64,000 nt of DNA from VRUE01 sp963699215 (GCA_963699215.1 OY969422.1:1612001-1676000); one strand, 5' to 3'; counted from the first letter of the stretch, positions 7,643-17,139 are shown. Translations and numbers: made by a program. The notes: generated by a model from the letters alone, not told the origin.

Positions 7643-9499
7643 ATGTGCGGAATAGTCGGATACGTCGGAGGGCGGCCCTGCCGCGATCTCCTGGTCGCCG
7701 GACTCGAGAAGCTCGAATATAGGGGCTATGACTCGGCCGGGGTCTCGGTGATCGAGGACGGGCGGGTGGACAGCGTGCGCGCGGTCGGCAACCTCGCCAA
7801 CCTGCGGGCGGCGATGGACGAGCGCGACGGCGGGGGCGGCGTCGCGGTCGCGGCGGCGCCGGCGACGACCGGGGTGGCGCACACTCGCTGGGCGACCCAC
7901 GGCCGCGTCACCGAGGAGAACGCCCACCCGCACAGCGATACCACCGACCGCGTCCACATCGTCCTCAACGGGATCGTCGAGAACCACGCCAAGCTGCGTG
8001 CCCGGCTCGAGTCCGAAGGCCAGGAGTTCAGCTCCGAAACCGATGCCGAGGTCGTCGCCCACCTGATCGCCAGCCACTACGAAGGCGACCTAGCGGCGGC
8101 GGTCCGCGCCGTCTTCGCCGAGCTGCGCGGCCATTACGCCTTCGTCGCCATGCACGCCGACCGGCCCGAGCAGCTGGTCGGGGCCCGCAAGGAGTGCCCG
8201 CTGGTGGCGGGAGTCGGCGACGGCGAGAGCTTCCTCGCTTCGGCGATCCCCGCCTTCCTCGCCGAGACGCGGCAGGCGGTGGCGATCGAAAACGACGAGG
8301 TCGTCACGATCGACGCCGACGGGGTGAGGATCACCGACGTCGAGGGCAATCCGGTCGAGCGCTCCGCCGAGGAGATCGACTGGGACGAGGCCGCCGCCGA
8401 GAAGGGTGGCTACGAGACCTTCATGCTGAAGGAGATCCACGAACAGGCCGACGCGGTCGCCGAAACGATCGCCGACCGCCTTCCCGGCGACGACGGGGTC
8501 GACCTCTCCGAGCTCGATCTCGACGACGACTTCCTGCGCGGCCTGCGGCGGATCGTGATCGTCGCCTGCGGCACCTCCTACCACGCCGGCCTCGTCGGCC
8601 GCTACGCGATCGAGCAGTGGGCCCGGGTGCCGGTCGAGATGGACATCGCCTCCGAGTACCGCTACCGCAATCCGGTGGTGGCGGAGGACGACCTGGTGAT
8701 CGGCATCACTCAGTCAGGTGAGACCGCCGACACGCTGGCGGCGATGCGCCTCGCCCGCGAGAACGGCGCCAAGGTGCTGGCGGTCACCAACATCATGGGC
8801 AGCCAGGCGACCCGCGACGCCGACGCCGTCTTCTACACCCGCAGCGGCATCGAGATCAGCGTCGCCGCGACCAAGACCTTCGTCGCCCAGGTGGCGGCGA
8901 TGTACTTGCTCGGGCTGCGCCTGGCCGAGCTGCGCGGCACCCTCTCGCCCGAGCGGCTGACCGAGCTCGTCGCCGAGATGAAGTCGCTGCCCTCGAAGGT
9001 CGAGACGACGCTGGCCAGCTGCGAGGAGCGCGTGCGCGAGGTCGCCGCGACCCACTCCGACCAGAAGTTCTTCCTCTACCTGGGGCGCCACATCGGCCTG
9101 CCGGTCTGCCTCGAGGGGGCGCTGAAGCTGAAGGAGGTCTCCTACATCCCGACCGACGCCTACGCCGCCGGCGAGATGAAGCACGGCCCGATCGCGCTGC
9201 TCGACGAGTCGACGCCGGTCGTCTGTGTGGCGACCGAGAGCCCGATCCTCGACAAGGTCCTCTCGAACGTCGAAGAGGTGCGCGCGCGCGGCGCCGAGAC
9301 GATCGCGATCGCGACCGCGGGCGACGAGCGGGTCGCCGCCGTCGCCGAGCAGACGATCGAGGTCGCCGCCAGCGACTGGATCCTGCAGCCGATCCTGGCG
9401 ATCCTGCCGTTGCAGCTGCTCGCCTACGACATCGCCCGCGCCCGCGGCCTCAACGTCGACCAGCCCCGCAATCTGGCCAAGACCGTCACGGTCGAGTAA
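7643..9499 (+). CDS. glmS: Glutamine-fructose-6-phosphate aminotransferase (isomerising)
   Basis: Makes glucosamine-6-phosphate from fructose-6-phosphate and glutamine, the committed step to amino sugars. The start ATG 7643 gives MCGIVGYV with the catalytic Cys2. The glutaminase domain (HTRWATHG, DAEVVAHL) is followed by two SIS domains (CGTSYHAG, ITQSGETADT, GRHIGLPV) and the family ending RNLAKTVTVE. It is 618 aa, a normal length. A TACCCT -10 (7626-7631) lies 11 nt before the start, so it may also have its own promoter within the glmM-glmS pair. Confidence 0.98.
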   Translation: MCGIVGYVGGRPCRDLLVAGLEKLEYRGYDSAGVSVIEDGRVDSVRAVGNLANLRAAMDERDGGGGVAVAAAPATTGVAHTRWATHGRVTEENAHPHSDTTDRVHIVLNGIVENHAKLRARLESEGQEFSSETDAEVVAHLIASHYEGDLAAAVRAVFAELRGHYAFVAMHADRPEQLVGARKECPLVAGVGDGESFLASAIPAFLAETRQAVAIENDEVVTIDADGVRITDVEGNPVERSAEEIDWDEAAAEKGGYETFMLKEIHEQADAVAETIADRLPGDDGVDLSELDLDDDFLRGLRRIVIVACGTSYHAGLVGRYAIEQWARVPVEMDIASEYRYRNPVVAEDDLVIGITQSGETADTLAAMRLARENGAKVLAVTNIMGSQATRDADAVFYTRSGIEISVAATKTFVAQVAAMYLLGLRLAELRGTLSPERLTELVAEMKSLPSKVETTLASCEERVREVAATHSDQKFFLYLGRHIGLPVCLEGALKLKEVSYIPTDAYAAGEMKHGPIALLDESTPVVCVATESPILDKVLSNVEEVRARGAETIAIATAGDERVAAVAEQTIEVAASDWILQPILAILPLQLLAYDIARARGLNVDQPRNLAKTVTVE

Positions 9500-9523
9500 C
9501 GGCCGGGGTAGGATGCCCGCCGC

Positions 9524-11077
9524 ATGAAGCCCCGTCTCCTCCTCGCGGCGCTTGCCGCGGTTGCCCTCGTCTCCCTCGCCGGCTGCGGCGACGGCGGCTC
9601 CTCCGGGTCCAAGGTGGCCGAGCTCGCGCCCCCCGGGGTACCCGTGTTCGTCGAAGGCGCGCTGCGCCCGACGGGCGAGCTGAAGGCGAACGCCGACGCG
9701 GTCGCAGAAAAGGTGGCTGGCGTGGGCAGCCTCGGCGAGTTCCTCGTCACCGAGCTGGAAAGCGCGGCGCGAGAGGACGGCGAACCGTTCGACTACACGA
9801 AGGAAGTCGAGTCCTGGCTGGGTGAGAGGTCCGGCGTCTTCTTCGAAAAGCTCGAGGACGACGACTTCACCGGACTCGGTGTGATCCTCGAATCGACCGA
9901 CACGGACGCGGCCCAGGAATTCATCGACAACCAGGTGGAGGCAAGCGACGAGCCCTATCGCGCCGTGTCATACGAAGGGGTCGACTACCGGTTTGGCGGC
10001 TCGGAAGAGAACGCGATCGGGGTCGTCGGCGACTTCCTCGTCGTCGCCGAAAGCGAGAAGATCTTCGAGGAAGTAGTCGACGCCTCGGCGGGCGACTCGC
10101 TCGCCGCGGAAGACACCTTCGCCGAGGCGATCTCGGCTGCCTCCGAGGGCAGTCTCGCCGACGTCTACGTCGACGTCGGCAAGCTGATCGAGCAGTCGGG
10201 CGAGCAGATCGATCCGCAGGCTCGCCAGATCCTGCGCAACGCCGGCATCGACCCCAGCGAAGCGACTGCGGTGGCCAGCATCGTCCCCGGCGCCGACCAG
10301 ATCGCGATCGAGCTGAGCAGCGACCTGGCCGGCCAGGAAGCGCCGACGGGCGACGCCTCCTCGCTGCTCGGCTCGCTACCCGGCGACGCCTTTGCCGCCT
10401 TCGCCGTCTCCGGCTTCGGCAAGCAGCTGCAGGAAGCGATCGACAGCCTCGACGAAGAAGGCATCCCCGACGCGATCCCGCCGAACCAGCTGAAGAAGGG
10501 CCTGAAGCAGCTGGGGGTCGACCTGGAAGCGGTCGCCGGCTCGCTGCAGGACGCGGGCGCGTTCGCGGGCGGCAACACCGAGAGCAGCCTCAGCGGCGCC
10601 CTGGTGCTCTCGACCGAGGGATCGCAGGGGGTCGAGGCGGTCTCCAACGCGGTCGATCTGCTGCGCAGCGTCAACGTCGAAGGCGTCACCGTGCTGAGCG
10701 GCAAGTACGCCGGCTTCTCGGTCCGCAGCGACGACCTCGGCGACAAGCCGCTCGTCGTCGCCGCCAAGGAGGGGCGGATCGCGATCGGCTACGGCTTGCC
10801 GGCGACGCTGGAAGGCCTGCGGACGGAAAAAGGCAAGGGCGAGACGCTCGCCGACGCCCCCGACTTCAAGGCCGCGGTCGAATCCCTCGAGGACACGCCG
10901 ATCACCGGCTTCGCCGACGGTCCGGGCGCGCTACGCCTGGCCGACGCGCTGATTTCCGCTTCCGACGACGGGTTCGAGGAGGCGAAGAAGTACCTGAAGA
11001 GCATCCGTTTCCTTGCCCTCGGCTCCGCCAGTCAGGACGAGCTGGCGACGGCGAAGCTGATCGTCGGCCTGAAGTAG
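9524..11077 (+). CDS. DUF3352-type surface lipoprotein
   Basis: A 517-aa protein with a lipoprotein signal: a hydrophobic stretch, then LAGC at the cut site (Cys21), followed by a Gly/Ser linker. The body alternates beta-rich and helical segments with repeated ADVYVDVGKLIEQ- and GFGKQLQEAIDSL-like motifs, and it resembles DUF3352 proteins of unknown function from Gram-positive bacteria. It should be anchored to the outer face of the membrane. TAGGAT (9509-9514) sits 9 nt before ATG, implying a near-leaderless mRNA. Confidence 0.85.
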   Translation: MKPRLLLAALAAVALVSLAGCGDGGSSGSKVAELAPPGVPVFVEGALRPTGELKANADAVAEKVAGVGSLGEFLVTELESAAREDGEPFDYTKEVESWLGERSGVFFEKLEDDDFTGLGVILESTDTDAAQEFIDNQVEASDEPYRAVSYEGVDYRFGGSEENAIGVVGDFLVVAESEKIFEEVVDASAGDSLAAEDTFAEAISAASEGSLADVYVDVGKLIEQSGEQIDPQARQILRNAGIDPSEATAVASIVPGADQIAIELSSDLAGQEAPTGDASSLLGSLPGDAFAAFAVSGFGKQLQEAIDSLDEEGIPDAIPPNQLKKGLKQLGVDLEAVAGSLQDAGAFAGGNTESSLSGALVLSTEGSQGVEAVSNAVDLLRSVNVEGVTVLSGKYAGFSVRSDDLGDKPLVVAAKEGRIAIGYGLPATLEGLRTEKGKGETLADAPDFKAAVESLEDTPITGFADGPGALRLADALISASDDGFEEAKKYLKSIRFLALGSASQDELATAKLIVGLK

Positions 11078-11078
11078 C

Positions 11079-12248
11079 TCAGCTCAAGCTGAGCTGGCGC
11101 TCTTCGCGAGCGATGCGGAAGGGGTCGTCCGCTTCCCGTGGGGGGCGCTTCGCGCGAATCGCCTCGCGCAGCCCCCTCGCGTCCCCACCCGCTAGGTAGT
11201 AACGGGCGCGGCGCTCGCCCACTGCTTCGAGCAGACCCAAGTCGACCATTGCTTTCAAGTCGCGGGAGGCGCTCTGATCGCTGATCTCCTCGCCGGTCAT
11301 ATCCGCGCCGGCGGCCTGATAGCTGCCTCGGCGGATTCGCAGTCCGTAGGCGGTGTCGACGAGCGCCGCGGCGCATCTTTCGGGCAGGCCGTGTCGTTCG
11401 GTCAGCGCTAAGCAGCCGTTCCAGAGCTCCTCAATCTCCACTCGGCGTCGCTGCATCGTGCGGATCTGCAGGAAATGGGCGCGAAGGCAGAAACGAAGCC
11501 AGGGGCGCGCATCGCGGTCGGGGTGCCATGAGCCCGCTCCCACATCGGCGAGGACGTCGTAGTAGGGCTGCGTGTTGCGTCCGAGGAACTCCTCGATGCT
11601 GGAGAAGATCGGCGCCACCACACGGTCACGCGCGAGGACGAGGGTCTGCAGGCATCGCGCCATCCGCCCATTGCCGTCGCTGAACGGGTGAATGAGGGTC
11701 AGATTCAGGTGGGCCATCGCCGCTTTGACCAGGACCGGGCTCTCGTCGCGACGGAGGTCTTGCAGCATCTCCGCGATCAAGGGTGGAACGTCGTTGCTTG
11801 ACGGGCCTTCGTAGACCGTTTCGCCGTTGCTCTTCTGGACGTAGATGCTGCCGGGGCGCCACTGTCCGGGGTTCTTCCGCAGATCGTGCTTGATCATCAT
11901 GAAGTGCAAGCTCTTCAGCAGGCCCTCGTCGACCTCGAGCGCCCCGTCGCCGGCCACCTGCAGGACGTAGGTCATCGCGTCGCGGTATCCCGCCAGCGCG
12001 AGCTGGGTTTCCTCGTTTGCGTCCAGGGTCGGCTCGCCCTCGACCGCTGCGACGACGTCGTCGAGCGAGGCGTTGTACCCCTCGATGCTGTTGGAGCCCT
12101 GGACCGCCCGGGCAAAGGCCATCTTCCGCAGGGTCCCCGCCCAGCGGCGGGGCTCTGCGATGCGGTCTTGGAGCTCGTTACGGAGGTCCGCGATCATGTG
12201 GAGGACGTCACGCTCGTCGTCACGTAGCTCAGGCGTCGCGAAGATCAT
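11079..12248 (-). CDS. Fic-domain AMPylator with N-terminal inhibitory helix and C-terminal winged helix
   Basis: A 389-aa protein. The Fic core motif HPFSDGNGRMAR at 187-198 is complete, with the catalytic His and the ATP-binding loop, so it should transfer AMP or a related nucleotide to a protein target. The inhibitory motif SNSIEG at 52-57 is of the class II type that holds the enzyme off. The C-terminal 100 residues look like a winged helix (SRDLKAMVDLGLLEAV). The gene has its own AT-rich control region with an inverted repeat, very unlike the surrounding GC-rich DNA, which suggests acquisition by transfer. The target is unknown. It may be a stand-alone regulator or half of a Fic-type toxin system, but no partner gene lies beside it. 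Confidence 0.92.
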   Translation of the reverse strand: MIFATPELRDDERDVLHMIADLRNELQDRIAEPRRWAGTLRKMAFARAVQGSNSIEGYNASLDDVVAAVEGEPTLDANEETQLALAGYRDAMTYVLQVAGDGALEVDEGLLKSLHFMMIKHDLRKNPGQWRPGSIYVQKSNGETVYEGPSSNDVPPLIAEMLQDLRRDESPVLVKAAMAHLNLTLIHPFSDGNGRMARCLQTLVLARDRVVAPIFSSIEEFLGRNTQPYYDVLADVGAGSWHPDRDARPWLRFCLRAHFLQIRTMQRRRVEIEELWNGCLALTERHGLPERCAAALVDTAYGLRIRRGSYQAAGADMTGEEISDQSASRDLKAMVDLGLLEAVGERRARYYLAGGDARGLREAIRAKRPPREADDPFRIAREERQLSLS

Positions 12249-12251
12249 GAT

Positions 12252-12287
12252 ATTTACAAAGTATCAAGCATATGATGTTTTGTAAAT
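12252..12287. promoter_or_regulatory. Inverted repeat in the Fic promoter, probable operator
   Basis: ATTTACAAA (12252-12260) and TTTGTAAAT (12279-12287) are perfect complements 18 nt apart in an AT-rich stretch immediately upstream of the Fic start codon at 12248. The location overlaps where the promoter must lie. Since the Fic protein ends in a winged helix, self-repression is a plausible but unproved use. Confidence 0.6.
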
Positions 12288-12324
12288 GTCATAACGTCAC
12301 GACAGGCTGTCTGCGGTCACGTCA

Positions 12325-12340
12325 CGTCATGGCCATGACG
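12325..12340. promoter_or_regulatory. 16-bp perfect palindrome upstream of nnr
   Basis: CGTCATGGCCATGACG reads the same on both strands and is preceded by two further GTCAC/GTCACG copies (12316-12325). It ends 7 nt before the TAGGCT -10 of nnr (12347-12352), a usual operator position. The binding factor is unknown. Confidence 0.45.
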
Positions 12341-12360
12341 GAGCTTTAGGCTGCGACCCC

Positions 12361-13881
12361 ATGGATTCCTGGCTCGATCCTCTCTACGACGCCGCGGGAA
12401 TGCGGGCCGTCGATCGCTGGGCGATCGAGGAGGTGGGGGTTCCCTCGCTGGAGCTGATGGAGGCCGCCGGGCGGGCGGTGGCGGCGGCGGTCGGCGAGCT
12501 GGCGCCGGAGGGGCCGGTCCGGGTCGTCTGCGGCAAGGGCAACAACGCCGGCGACGGGCTCGTCGCCGCCCGCTATCTGGCCGAGGCCGGCTTCGAGGTC
12601 GAGGCGCTGCTGCTCTGGCCGGCGGCGGAGCTGAGCGGTGACGCCGCCGCCAACCTGGAGCGCTTCGCGGCCGAGCAGGCGAGCGACGACCTGGCGCCGC
12701 GGCTGGCTGGTTCCGGCGCGGTCGTCGACGCGATCTTCGGCACCGGGTTCGCGGGCGAGCCGCGTCAGCCGGCCGTCGGCGCGATCGAGGCGATCGGCGC
12801 CTGCGGCGTCCCGGTCGTCGCCTGCGATATCGCCTCTGGCGTCGACGCTTCCAGCGGCGAGGTGGCCGGCGCCGCGATCGAGGCGGACCTCACCGTCAGC
12901 TTCCACGCCGCCAAGGTCGGCCACCGGGTTGCTCCCGGCAAGTGGTACACGGGAGAGCTGCGGGTCGCGCCGATCGGGATCCCGGACGGAGCGCCGGGGG
13001 AGCCCGCTGCGGGCACGATCGACGCCTCGGTCCTCGAGCTGGCGCCGCGTCGCGGTGCGCGGTCGACCAAGTTCAGCTCCGGCCAGGTGACGATCGCCGG
13101 CGGCTCGCGGGGCCTGACCGGTGCCGTGCAGATGTCCTCGCGGGCGGCGATCCGCGCCGGTGCCGGCTACGCGACGGTCGCCGTCCCCGCCGACTTGGAG
13201 GCGATCTTCGAGCTGGGCCAGCCGGAGGTGATGTCGGTCGGCTGCCCCGGCGGCGACGGCTGCCTGGCGCCGGCCTCGGCCAAGTCCCTGCTGCGCGCCT
13301 TCGATCGCGCCGCCGCCGGTGTCTTCGGCCCCGGCTTGGGCCGCGACCCCGGCTCGGTCGAGCTTGCGCGCGAGGTCCTGCCGGCGATCGAGGCGCCGCT
13401 GGTGCTCGACGCCGACGGCCTCAACGCCTTCGCCGGTGAGCTCGGGCGGATCGCCGCTCGGCGCGCGGCGACCGTCCTCACCCCCCACGCAGGGGAGTTG
13501 GGGCGGTTGCTCGACCGCTCCGCGGAGGAGGTCGCCGCCCACCGGCTCGCCTCGGTGCGCGAAGCGGCGGCGGCGGCAGAAGCGGTCGTGGTGCTGAAGG
13601 GGGACGACACGATCGTCAGCGACGGCGAGCGGGTCGCGGTCAACGTCCTCTCCGCGCCCGGGCTCGCCACGGCGGGCACCGGCGACGTCCTCTCCGGCAT
13701 CGTCGCGGCGCTGCTCGCCCGCGGCCTCGATCCCTTCGCCGCCGCCTGCGCCGCGGTCCTCGCCCACGCCCGCGCTGGCCGCGACGCCGCCGCCCGCATC
13801 GGCGCGGCCGAGTCGGTGATCGCCACCGACGCGATCGACTCGATCCCGGTTGGGATGCGTCCCGACGGCCGCGTCGAATAA
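12361..13881 (+). CDS. nnr: Bifunctional NAD(P)HX epimerase / ADP-dependent NAD(P)HX dehydratase
   Basis: Repairs hydrated NADH and NADPH. The 506-aa protein joins a YjeF-N epimerase domain (about 10-215; GKGNNAGDGLVAAR, DIASGVDASSG) to a ribokinase-like dehydratase domain (about 225-500; GGSRGLTGA, FGPGLGRD, DADGLNAFAG, TPHAGELGRLL, ATAGTGDVLSGIV). Both active regions look intact. TAGGCT ends 8 nt before ATG 12361. It heads a run of closely spaced genes with a CBS protein and alr, an arrangement common in Gram-positive bacteria. Confidence 0.95.
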   Translation: MDSWLDPLYDAAGMRAVDRWAIEEVGVPSLELMEAAGRAVAAAVGELAPEGPVRVVCGKGNNAGDGLVAARYLAEAGFEVEALLLWPAAELSGDAAANLERFAAEQASDDLAPRLAGSGAVVDAIFGTGFAGEPRQPAVGAIEAIGACGVPVVACDIASGVDASSGEVAGAAIEADLTVSFHAAKVGHRVAPGKWYTGELRVAPIGIPDGAPGEPAAGTIDASVLELAPRRGARSTKFSSGQVTIAGGSRGLTGAVQMSSRAAIRAGAGYATVAVPADLEAIFELGQPEVMSVGCPGGDGCLAPASAKSLLRAFDRAAAGVFGPGLGRDPGSVELAREVLPAIEAPLVLDADGLNAFAGELGRIAARRAATVLTPHAGELGRLLDRSAEEVAAHRLASVREAAAAAEAVVVLKGDDTIVSDGERVAVNVLSAPGLATAGTGDVLSGIVAALLARGLDPFAAACAAVLAHARAGRDAAARIGAAESVIATDAIDSIPVGMRPDGRVE

Positions 13882-13892
13882 TCTCGCCAGCG

Positions 13893-14354
13893 ATGAAGAC
13901 CGCTGCCGAGATCATGGACAGCTCCGTGCCGAGCGTCGCGCCCGGCGCCGACGCGCGCGACGCGATCGAGTTGCTGGCGAAAACCGAGAAGGGCGCGATC
14001 GCCGTCGTCGACGAGGAGCGCCACGTGGTCGGGATCGTCAGCGAGTCCGACCTGGTCCTCAGCGACGAGGAGTCCGACCTCCACCTCCCGCACTACTTCG
14101 ACATCATGGGCGGCATCGTCTTCGTCGGCTCGATGAAGGGCTTCGAGAAGCGGCTCGACAAGGCATTTGCGACCAAGGTCTCGGAGCTGATGAGCGCCGA
14201 TCCGGTCGTCGTCCACGACTACGCCAGCGCCGAGACGGTGGCGAGGACGATCGCCGACAAGCACCACAATCACCTTCCCGTGGTCGACGACGAGGGTCGC
14301 CTCGTCGGAATGGTCACGCGGGCCGACGCGCTGGCCGCGCTCGTCGAGGACTGA
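13893..14354 (+). CDS. CBS-pair domain protein
   Basis: A 153-aa cytoplasmic protein made of two CBS motifs, AAEIMDSSVPSV...GAIAVVDEERHVVGIVSESDLV and SELMSADPVVV...HNHLPVVDDEGRLVGMVTRADAL. They are separated by a central insert containing HYFDIMGG. CBS pairs bind adenine nucleotides and regulate partner proteins, but here the partner is unknown. It sits 11 nt after nnr and 2 nt before alr, so it is co-transcribed. TAATCT (13879-13884) is 8 nt before the ATG and could give a secondary start site. Confidence 0.9.
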   Translation: MKTAAEIMDSSVPSVAPGADARDAIELLAKTEKGAIAVVDEERHVVGIVSESDLVLSDEESDLHLPHYFDIMGGIVFVGSMKGFEKRLDKAFATKVSELMSADPVVVHDYASAETVARTIADKHHNHLPVVDDEGRLVGMVTRADALAALVED

Positions 14355-14356
14355 GC

Positions 14357-15466
14357 GTGGCGCGGGCGGTCGCCCGGATCGACCTCAGCGCCGTGCGGGA
14401 CAACTGCGCGCGGTTGAAGGCCGAGCTGGGGGAGGGGGCGGAGCTCTGCGCGGTGGTCAAGGCCGATGGCTACGGGCACGGCGACCTCGCCTGCGCCGAC
14501 GCGGCCCTGGAGGGCGGCGCGACGAGGCTGGCGGTGGCGACCGCGACCGAGGCCGAGCGGATCGGTCGTCGCCTCGCACACGTTCCCCTGTTGACGATGG
14601 GGGCGCTTTCCCCGGAGGAGCTGGACGTCGCCCTCGACGCCGGCTCCGAGGTCGCGGTCTGGCGGCGCGGGTTCCTCGATCTGGTCGTCGAGCGCGCCCG
14701 CGCCCACGGCCGCCCGGCGCGGGTTCACGTCAAGCACGACAGTGGCATGGGCCGGCTCGGCAACCCCGACCCGGACGAGGTCTTGGCCCTGCTTCGTGCC
14801 TGTGCCGAGAGCCCCAACCTGGAGCCGGCCGGCGTCTGGACGCACTTCGCGACCGCCGACGAACCGGACTCGCCCTTCTTCGAGGAGCAGCTCGGCCGCT
14901 TCGCGGCTGTGGCGGAGTCGGCGAGGACCGAGTTCCCCGGGATCGCGGTCCACGCCGCGAACAGCGCCGCGGTCTTCCGCGACCGTCGCTCGCACTTCGA
15001 CATGGCCCGCTGCGGCGTCGCGGTCTACGGCCTCGACCCCTTCCAGGGCGACCCTGCCGAGCGGGGGCTGCGCCCGGCGCTCTCGCTGCGCTCCTACGTG
15101 GCGGACGTGAAGCGCTTCGAGCGCGGCGACAGCGCCGGCTACGGCCAGACCTGGAGGGCGGACGGCGAGACCTGCGTCGGCGTCTTGCCGCTGGGCTACG
15201 GCGACGGGGTGCGGCGCGGGCTCTCCAACAACGCCGAGGTCCTCGTCGGCGGTCGTCGCTTCCCCCTGATCGGCACGGTCTCGATGGACAACGTGACGGT
15301 CGACCTGGGACCGGGGACCGGGGTCGAGCCCGGCGCGGAGGCGGTTCTGATCGGCTCCCAGGGCGGGGAGACGATCCTCGCCGAGGATCTGGCCAAGCGG
15401 CTCGGCACGATCAACTACGAGATCACCTGCGGCATCTCGGCCCGCGTTCCCAGGGTGGAGGGGTGA
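14357..15466 (+). CDS. alr: Alanine racemase
   Basis: A PLP enzyme that makes D-alanine for peptidoglycan. The 369-aa protein starts at GTG 14357, two nt after the CBS gene. The PLP lysine is Lys35 in VVKADGYGHG, and the second catalytic base Tyr is in SAGYGQTW. GTVSMDNVTVDL and the C-terminal EITCGISARVPR are typical of the family. The cytoplasmic product feeds D-Ala-D-Ala synthesis. It overlaps the next gene by four bases (GTGA). Confidence 0.96.
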   Translation: MARAVARIDLSAVRDNCARLKAELGEGAELCAVVKADGYGHGDLACADAALEGGATRLAVATATEAERIGRRLAHVPLLTMGALSPEELDVALDAGSEVAVWRRGFLDLVVERARAHGRPARVHVKHDSGMGRLGNPDPDEVLALLRACAESPNLEPAGVWTHFATADEPDSPFFEEQLGRFAAVAESARTEFPGIAVHAANSAAVFRDRRSHFDMARCGVAVYGLDPFQGDPAERGLRPALSLRSYVADVKRFERGDSAGYGQTWRADGETCVGVLPLGYGDGVRRGLSNNAEVLVGGRRFPLIGTVSMDNVTVDLGPGTGVEPGAEAVLIGSQGGETILAEDLAKRLGTINYEITCGISARVPRVEG

Positions 15467-16884
15467 CGCTCTCCGAGCGCCTCGATGTCGCGCCTTCGGT
15501 CGGCCTCGCCCGGCGGGCGCTGGAGAGCGGGGCGGACGCCTGGATCGCTGGCGGCGCGGTTCGCGACGCCGCCCTCGAGCGCGAGGTAACCGACCTCGAC
15601 CTCGCCGTCGCCGGCGATCCCGCCGCGGCGGCGAAGGCGATCGCGCGCGAGGGCGACGGGCACGCATTCGAGCTCTCGGCCGAGTTCGCCACCTGGCGGG
15701 CGGTCGCCCGCGACCAGACCTGGCAGGTGGATGTATCCGCCCTGCGCGGGGAGACGATCGAGGCCGACCTGGGGGCGCGCGACTTCACCCTGGGCGCGGT
15801 CGCGGTCCCGCTCGTCGGAGGGGGGCCGGTCGATCCCTTCGACGGCCTCGGCGATCTGGAGCGGCGGCTGTTGCGGGTCGTCTCGGAGGCCAGCTTCGAA
15901 GACGACCCGCTGCGCCTGCTGCGCGCGGTCCGCCTGGCCGCCGACCTCGCGCTCGAGGTCGACCCCGCCACCGCCGCTTTGGCGCGGTCGCAGGCGTACC
16001 TGGCGGCGGAGCCCGCCGGCGAGCGGCAGCTGGCCGAGCTGCGTCGGCTGCTCGGCGGTCCGGATCCGCTGCGCGGCCTGGCCCTGCTCGACGAGCTCGG
16101 CCTCACCGCCGTGGTGCTGCCCGAGCTGGAGGCGCTGCGGGGCGTGGAGCAGGGCCCCAACCACCACCTCGACGTGCACGGGCACACGCTGGCCGTGCTG
16201 GAGCAGTCGCTGGCGGTCGAGGCCGATCTGGAGCGGTTCGCCGGCGAGCGGGCCGCCGAGGTGCGACAGATGCTCGCCGAGCCTCTGGCCGACGAGATGG
16301 ATCGCGCAACCGCGCTGCGCTTCGGCGCCCTCGTCCACGACATCGGCAAGCCGGCGACCCGGGGCGAGCGCGACGGCTACGTGACCTTCATCGGCCACGA
16401 CAGCGAGGGGGCCGAGATCGTCGGCCAGCTCTGCCGGCGACTGCGCGCCAGCCAGCGGCTGACCCGGCACCTGCAGGCGATGACCCTGCACCACCTGCGG
16501 CTCGGCTTCCTCGTCCACGAGGCGCCGCTGCCGCCGCGGCGCATCCACGAGTACCTGCGGGCGACCGAGCCGGTGACGGTCGACGTCACCCTGCTCACCG
16601 TCGCCGACCGGCTCTCCGCCCGGGGCAGCGGGCCGTTCGCCACCGGGGAGGCGATCGAGGCGCACCTCGAGCTGGCCCGCCAGATGCTGGCCGCGGCGCT
16701 CGACTGGCGCCGCGACGGTCCGCCCGCGCCGCTGCTGCGCGGCGACGAGCTGGCGGCCGAGCTGGGCATCGCACCCGGTCCCGAGCTCGGCGACCTGCTT
16801 CTCGAGCTGGAGGCCGCCCAGTACGCGGGTGAGGTGAGCACGCGCGAGGAGGCGATCGAGCGGGCGCGCCGGTTGCGCGGCTGA
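15463..16884 (+). CDS. CCA-adding enzyme / poly(A) polymerase-type nucleotidyltransferase with HD domain
   Basis: A 473-aa class II nucleotidyltransferase. The head has IAGGAVRDAAL and the catalytic Asp pair in DLDLAV (about 45-50). The neck has DDPLRLLRAVRLAADL, the tRNA-recognising region common to these enzymes. An HD phosphohydrolase domain follows (VHDIGKPATR near 290). It probably builds or repairs tRNA 3' CCA ends, but poly(A) polymerase activity cannot be excluded from sequence. The start codon GTG overlaps the alr stop. Confidence 0.9.
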   Translation: MTLSERLDVAPSVGLARRALESGADAWIAGGAVRDAALEREVTDLDLAVAGDPAAAAKAIAREGDGHAFELSAEFATWRAVARDQTWQVDVSALRGETIEADLGARDFTLGAVAVPLVGGGPVDPFDGLGDLERRLLRVVSEASFEDDPLRLLRAVRLAADLALEVDPATAALARSQAYLAAEPAGERQLAELRRLLGGPDPLRGLALLDELGLTAVVLPELEALRGVEQGPNHHLDVHGHTLAVLEQSLAVEADLERFAGERAAEVRQMLAEPLADEMDRATALRFGALVHDIGKPATRGERDGYVTFIGHDSEGAEIVGQLCRRLRASQRLTRHLQAMTLHHLRLGFLVHEAPLPPRRIHEYLRATEPVTVDVTLLTVADRLSARGSGPFATGEAIEAHLELARQMLAAALDWRRDGPPAPLLRGDELAAELGIAPGPELGDLLLELEAAQYAGEVSTREEAIERARRLRG

Positions 16885-16912
16885 CCCGAACGTCAGGTAC
16901 GCTCCTCGCCGC

Positions 16913-17131
16913 ATGGGCAAAGAGGAGAAGATCGAGATGGAGGGCGAGATCACCGAGGCCCTCCCGAACACGATGTTCCGCGTCAAACTCGACAACGACC
17001 ACGAGGTCCTCGGCCACATCTCGGGCAAGATGCGCCGCCACTACATCCGCATCCTCCCCGGCGACCGGGTCAAGATCGAGCTCTCGCCATACGACCTCGA
17101 CCGCGGCCGCATCACCTACCGCTACAAATAG
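16913..17131 (+). CDS. infA: Translation initiation factor IF-1
   Basis: A 72-aa OB-fold protein that binds the 30S A site. MEGEITEALPNTMFRVKLDN and HISGKMRRHYIRILPGDRVKIELSPYDL-type family sequence is complete. It lies alone here, away from the ribosomal-protein cluster where many bacteria keep it. TACGCT (16898-16903) ends 9 nt before ATG, indicating its own near-leaderless promoter. A copy of the 115-bp dispersed repeat begins 9 bases after the stop. Confidence 0.97.
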   Translation: MGKEEKIEMEGEITEALPNTMFRVKLDNDHEVLGHISGKMRRHYIRILPGDRVKIELSPYDLDRGRITYRYK

Positions 17132-17139
17132 ACAGCGGA

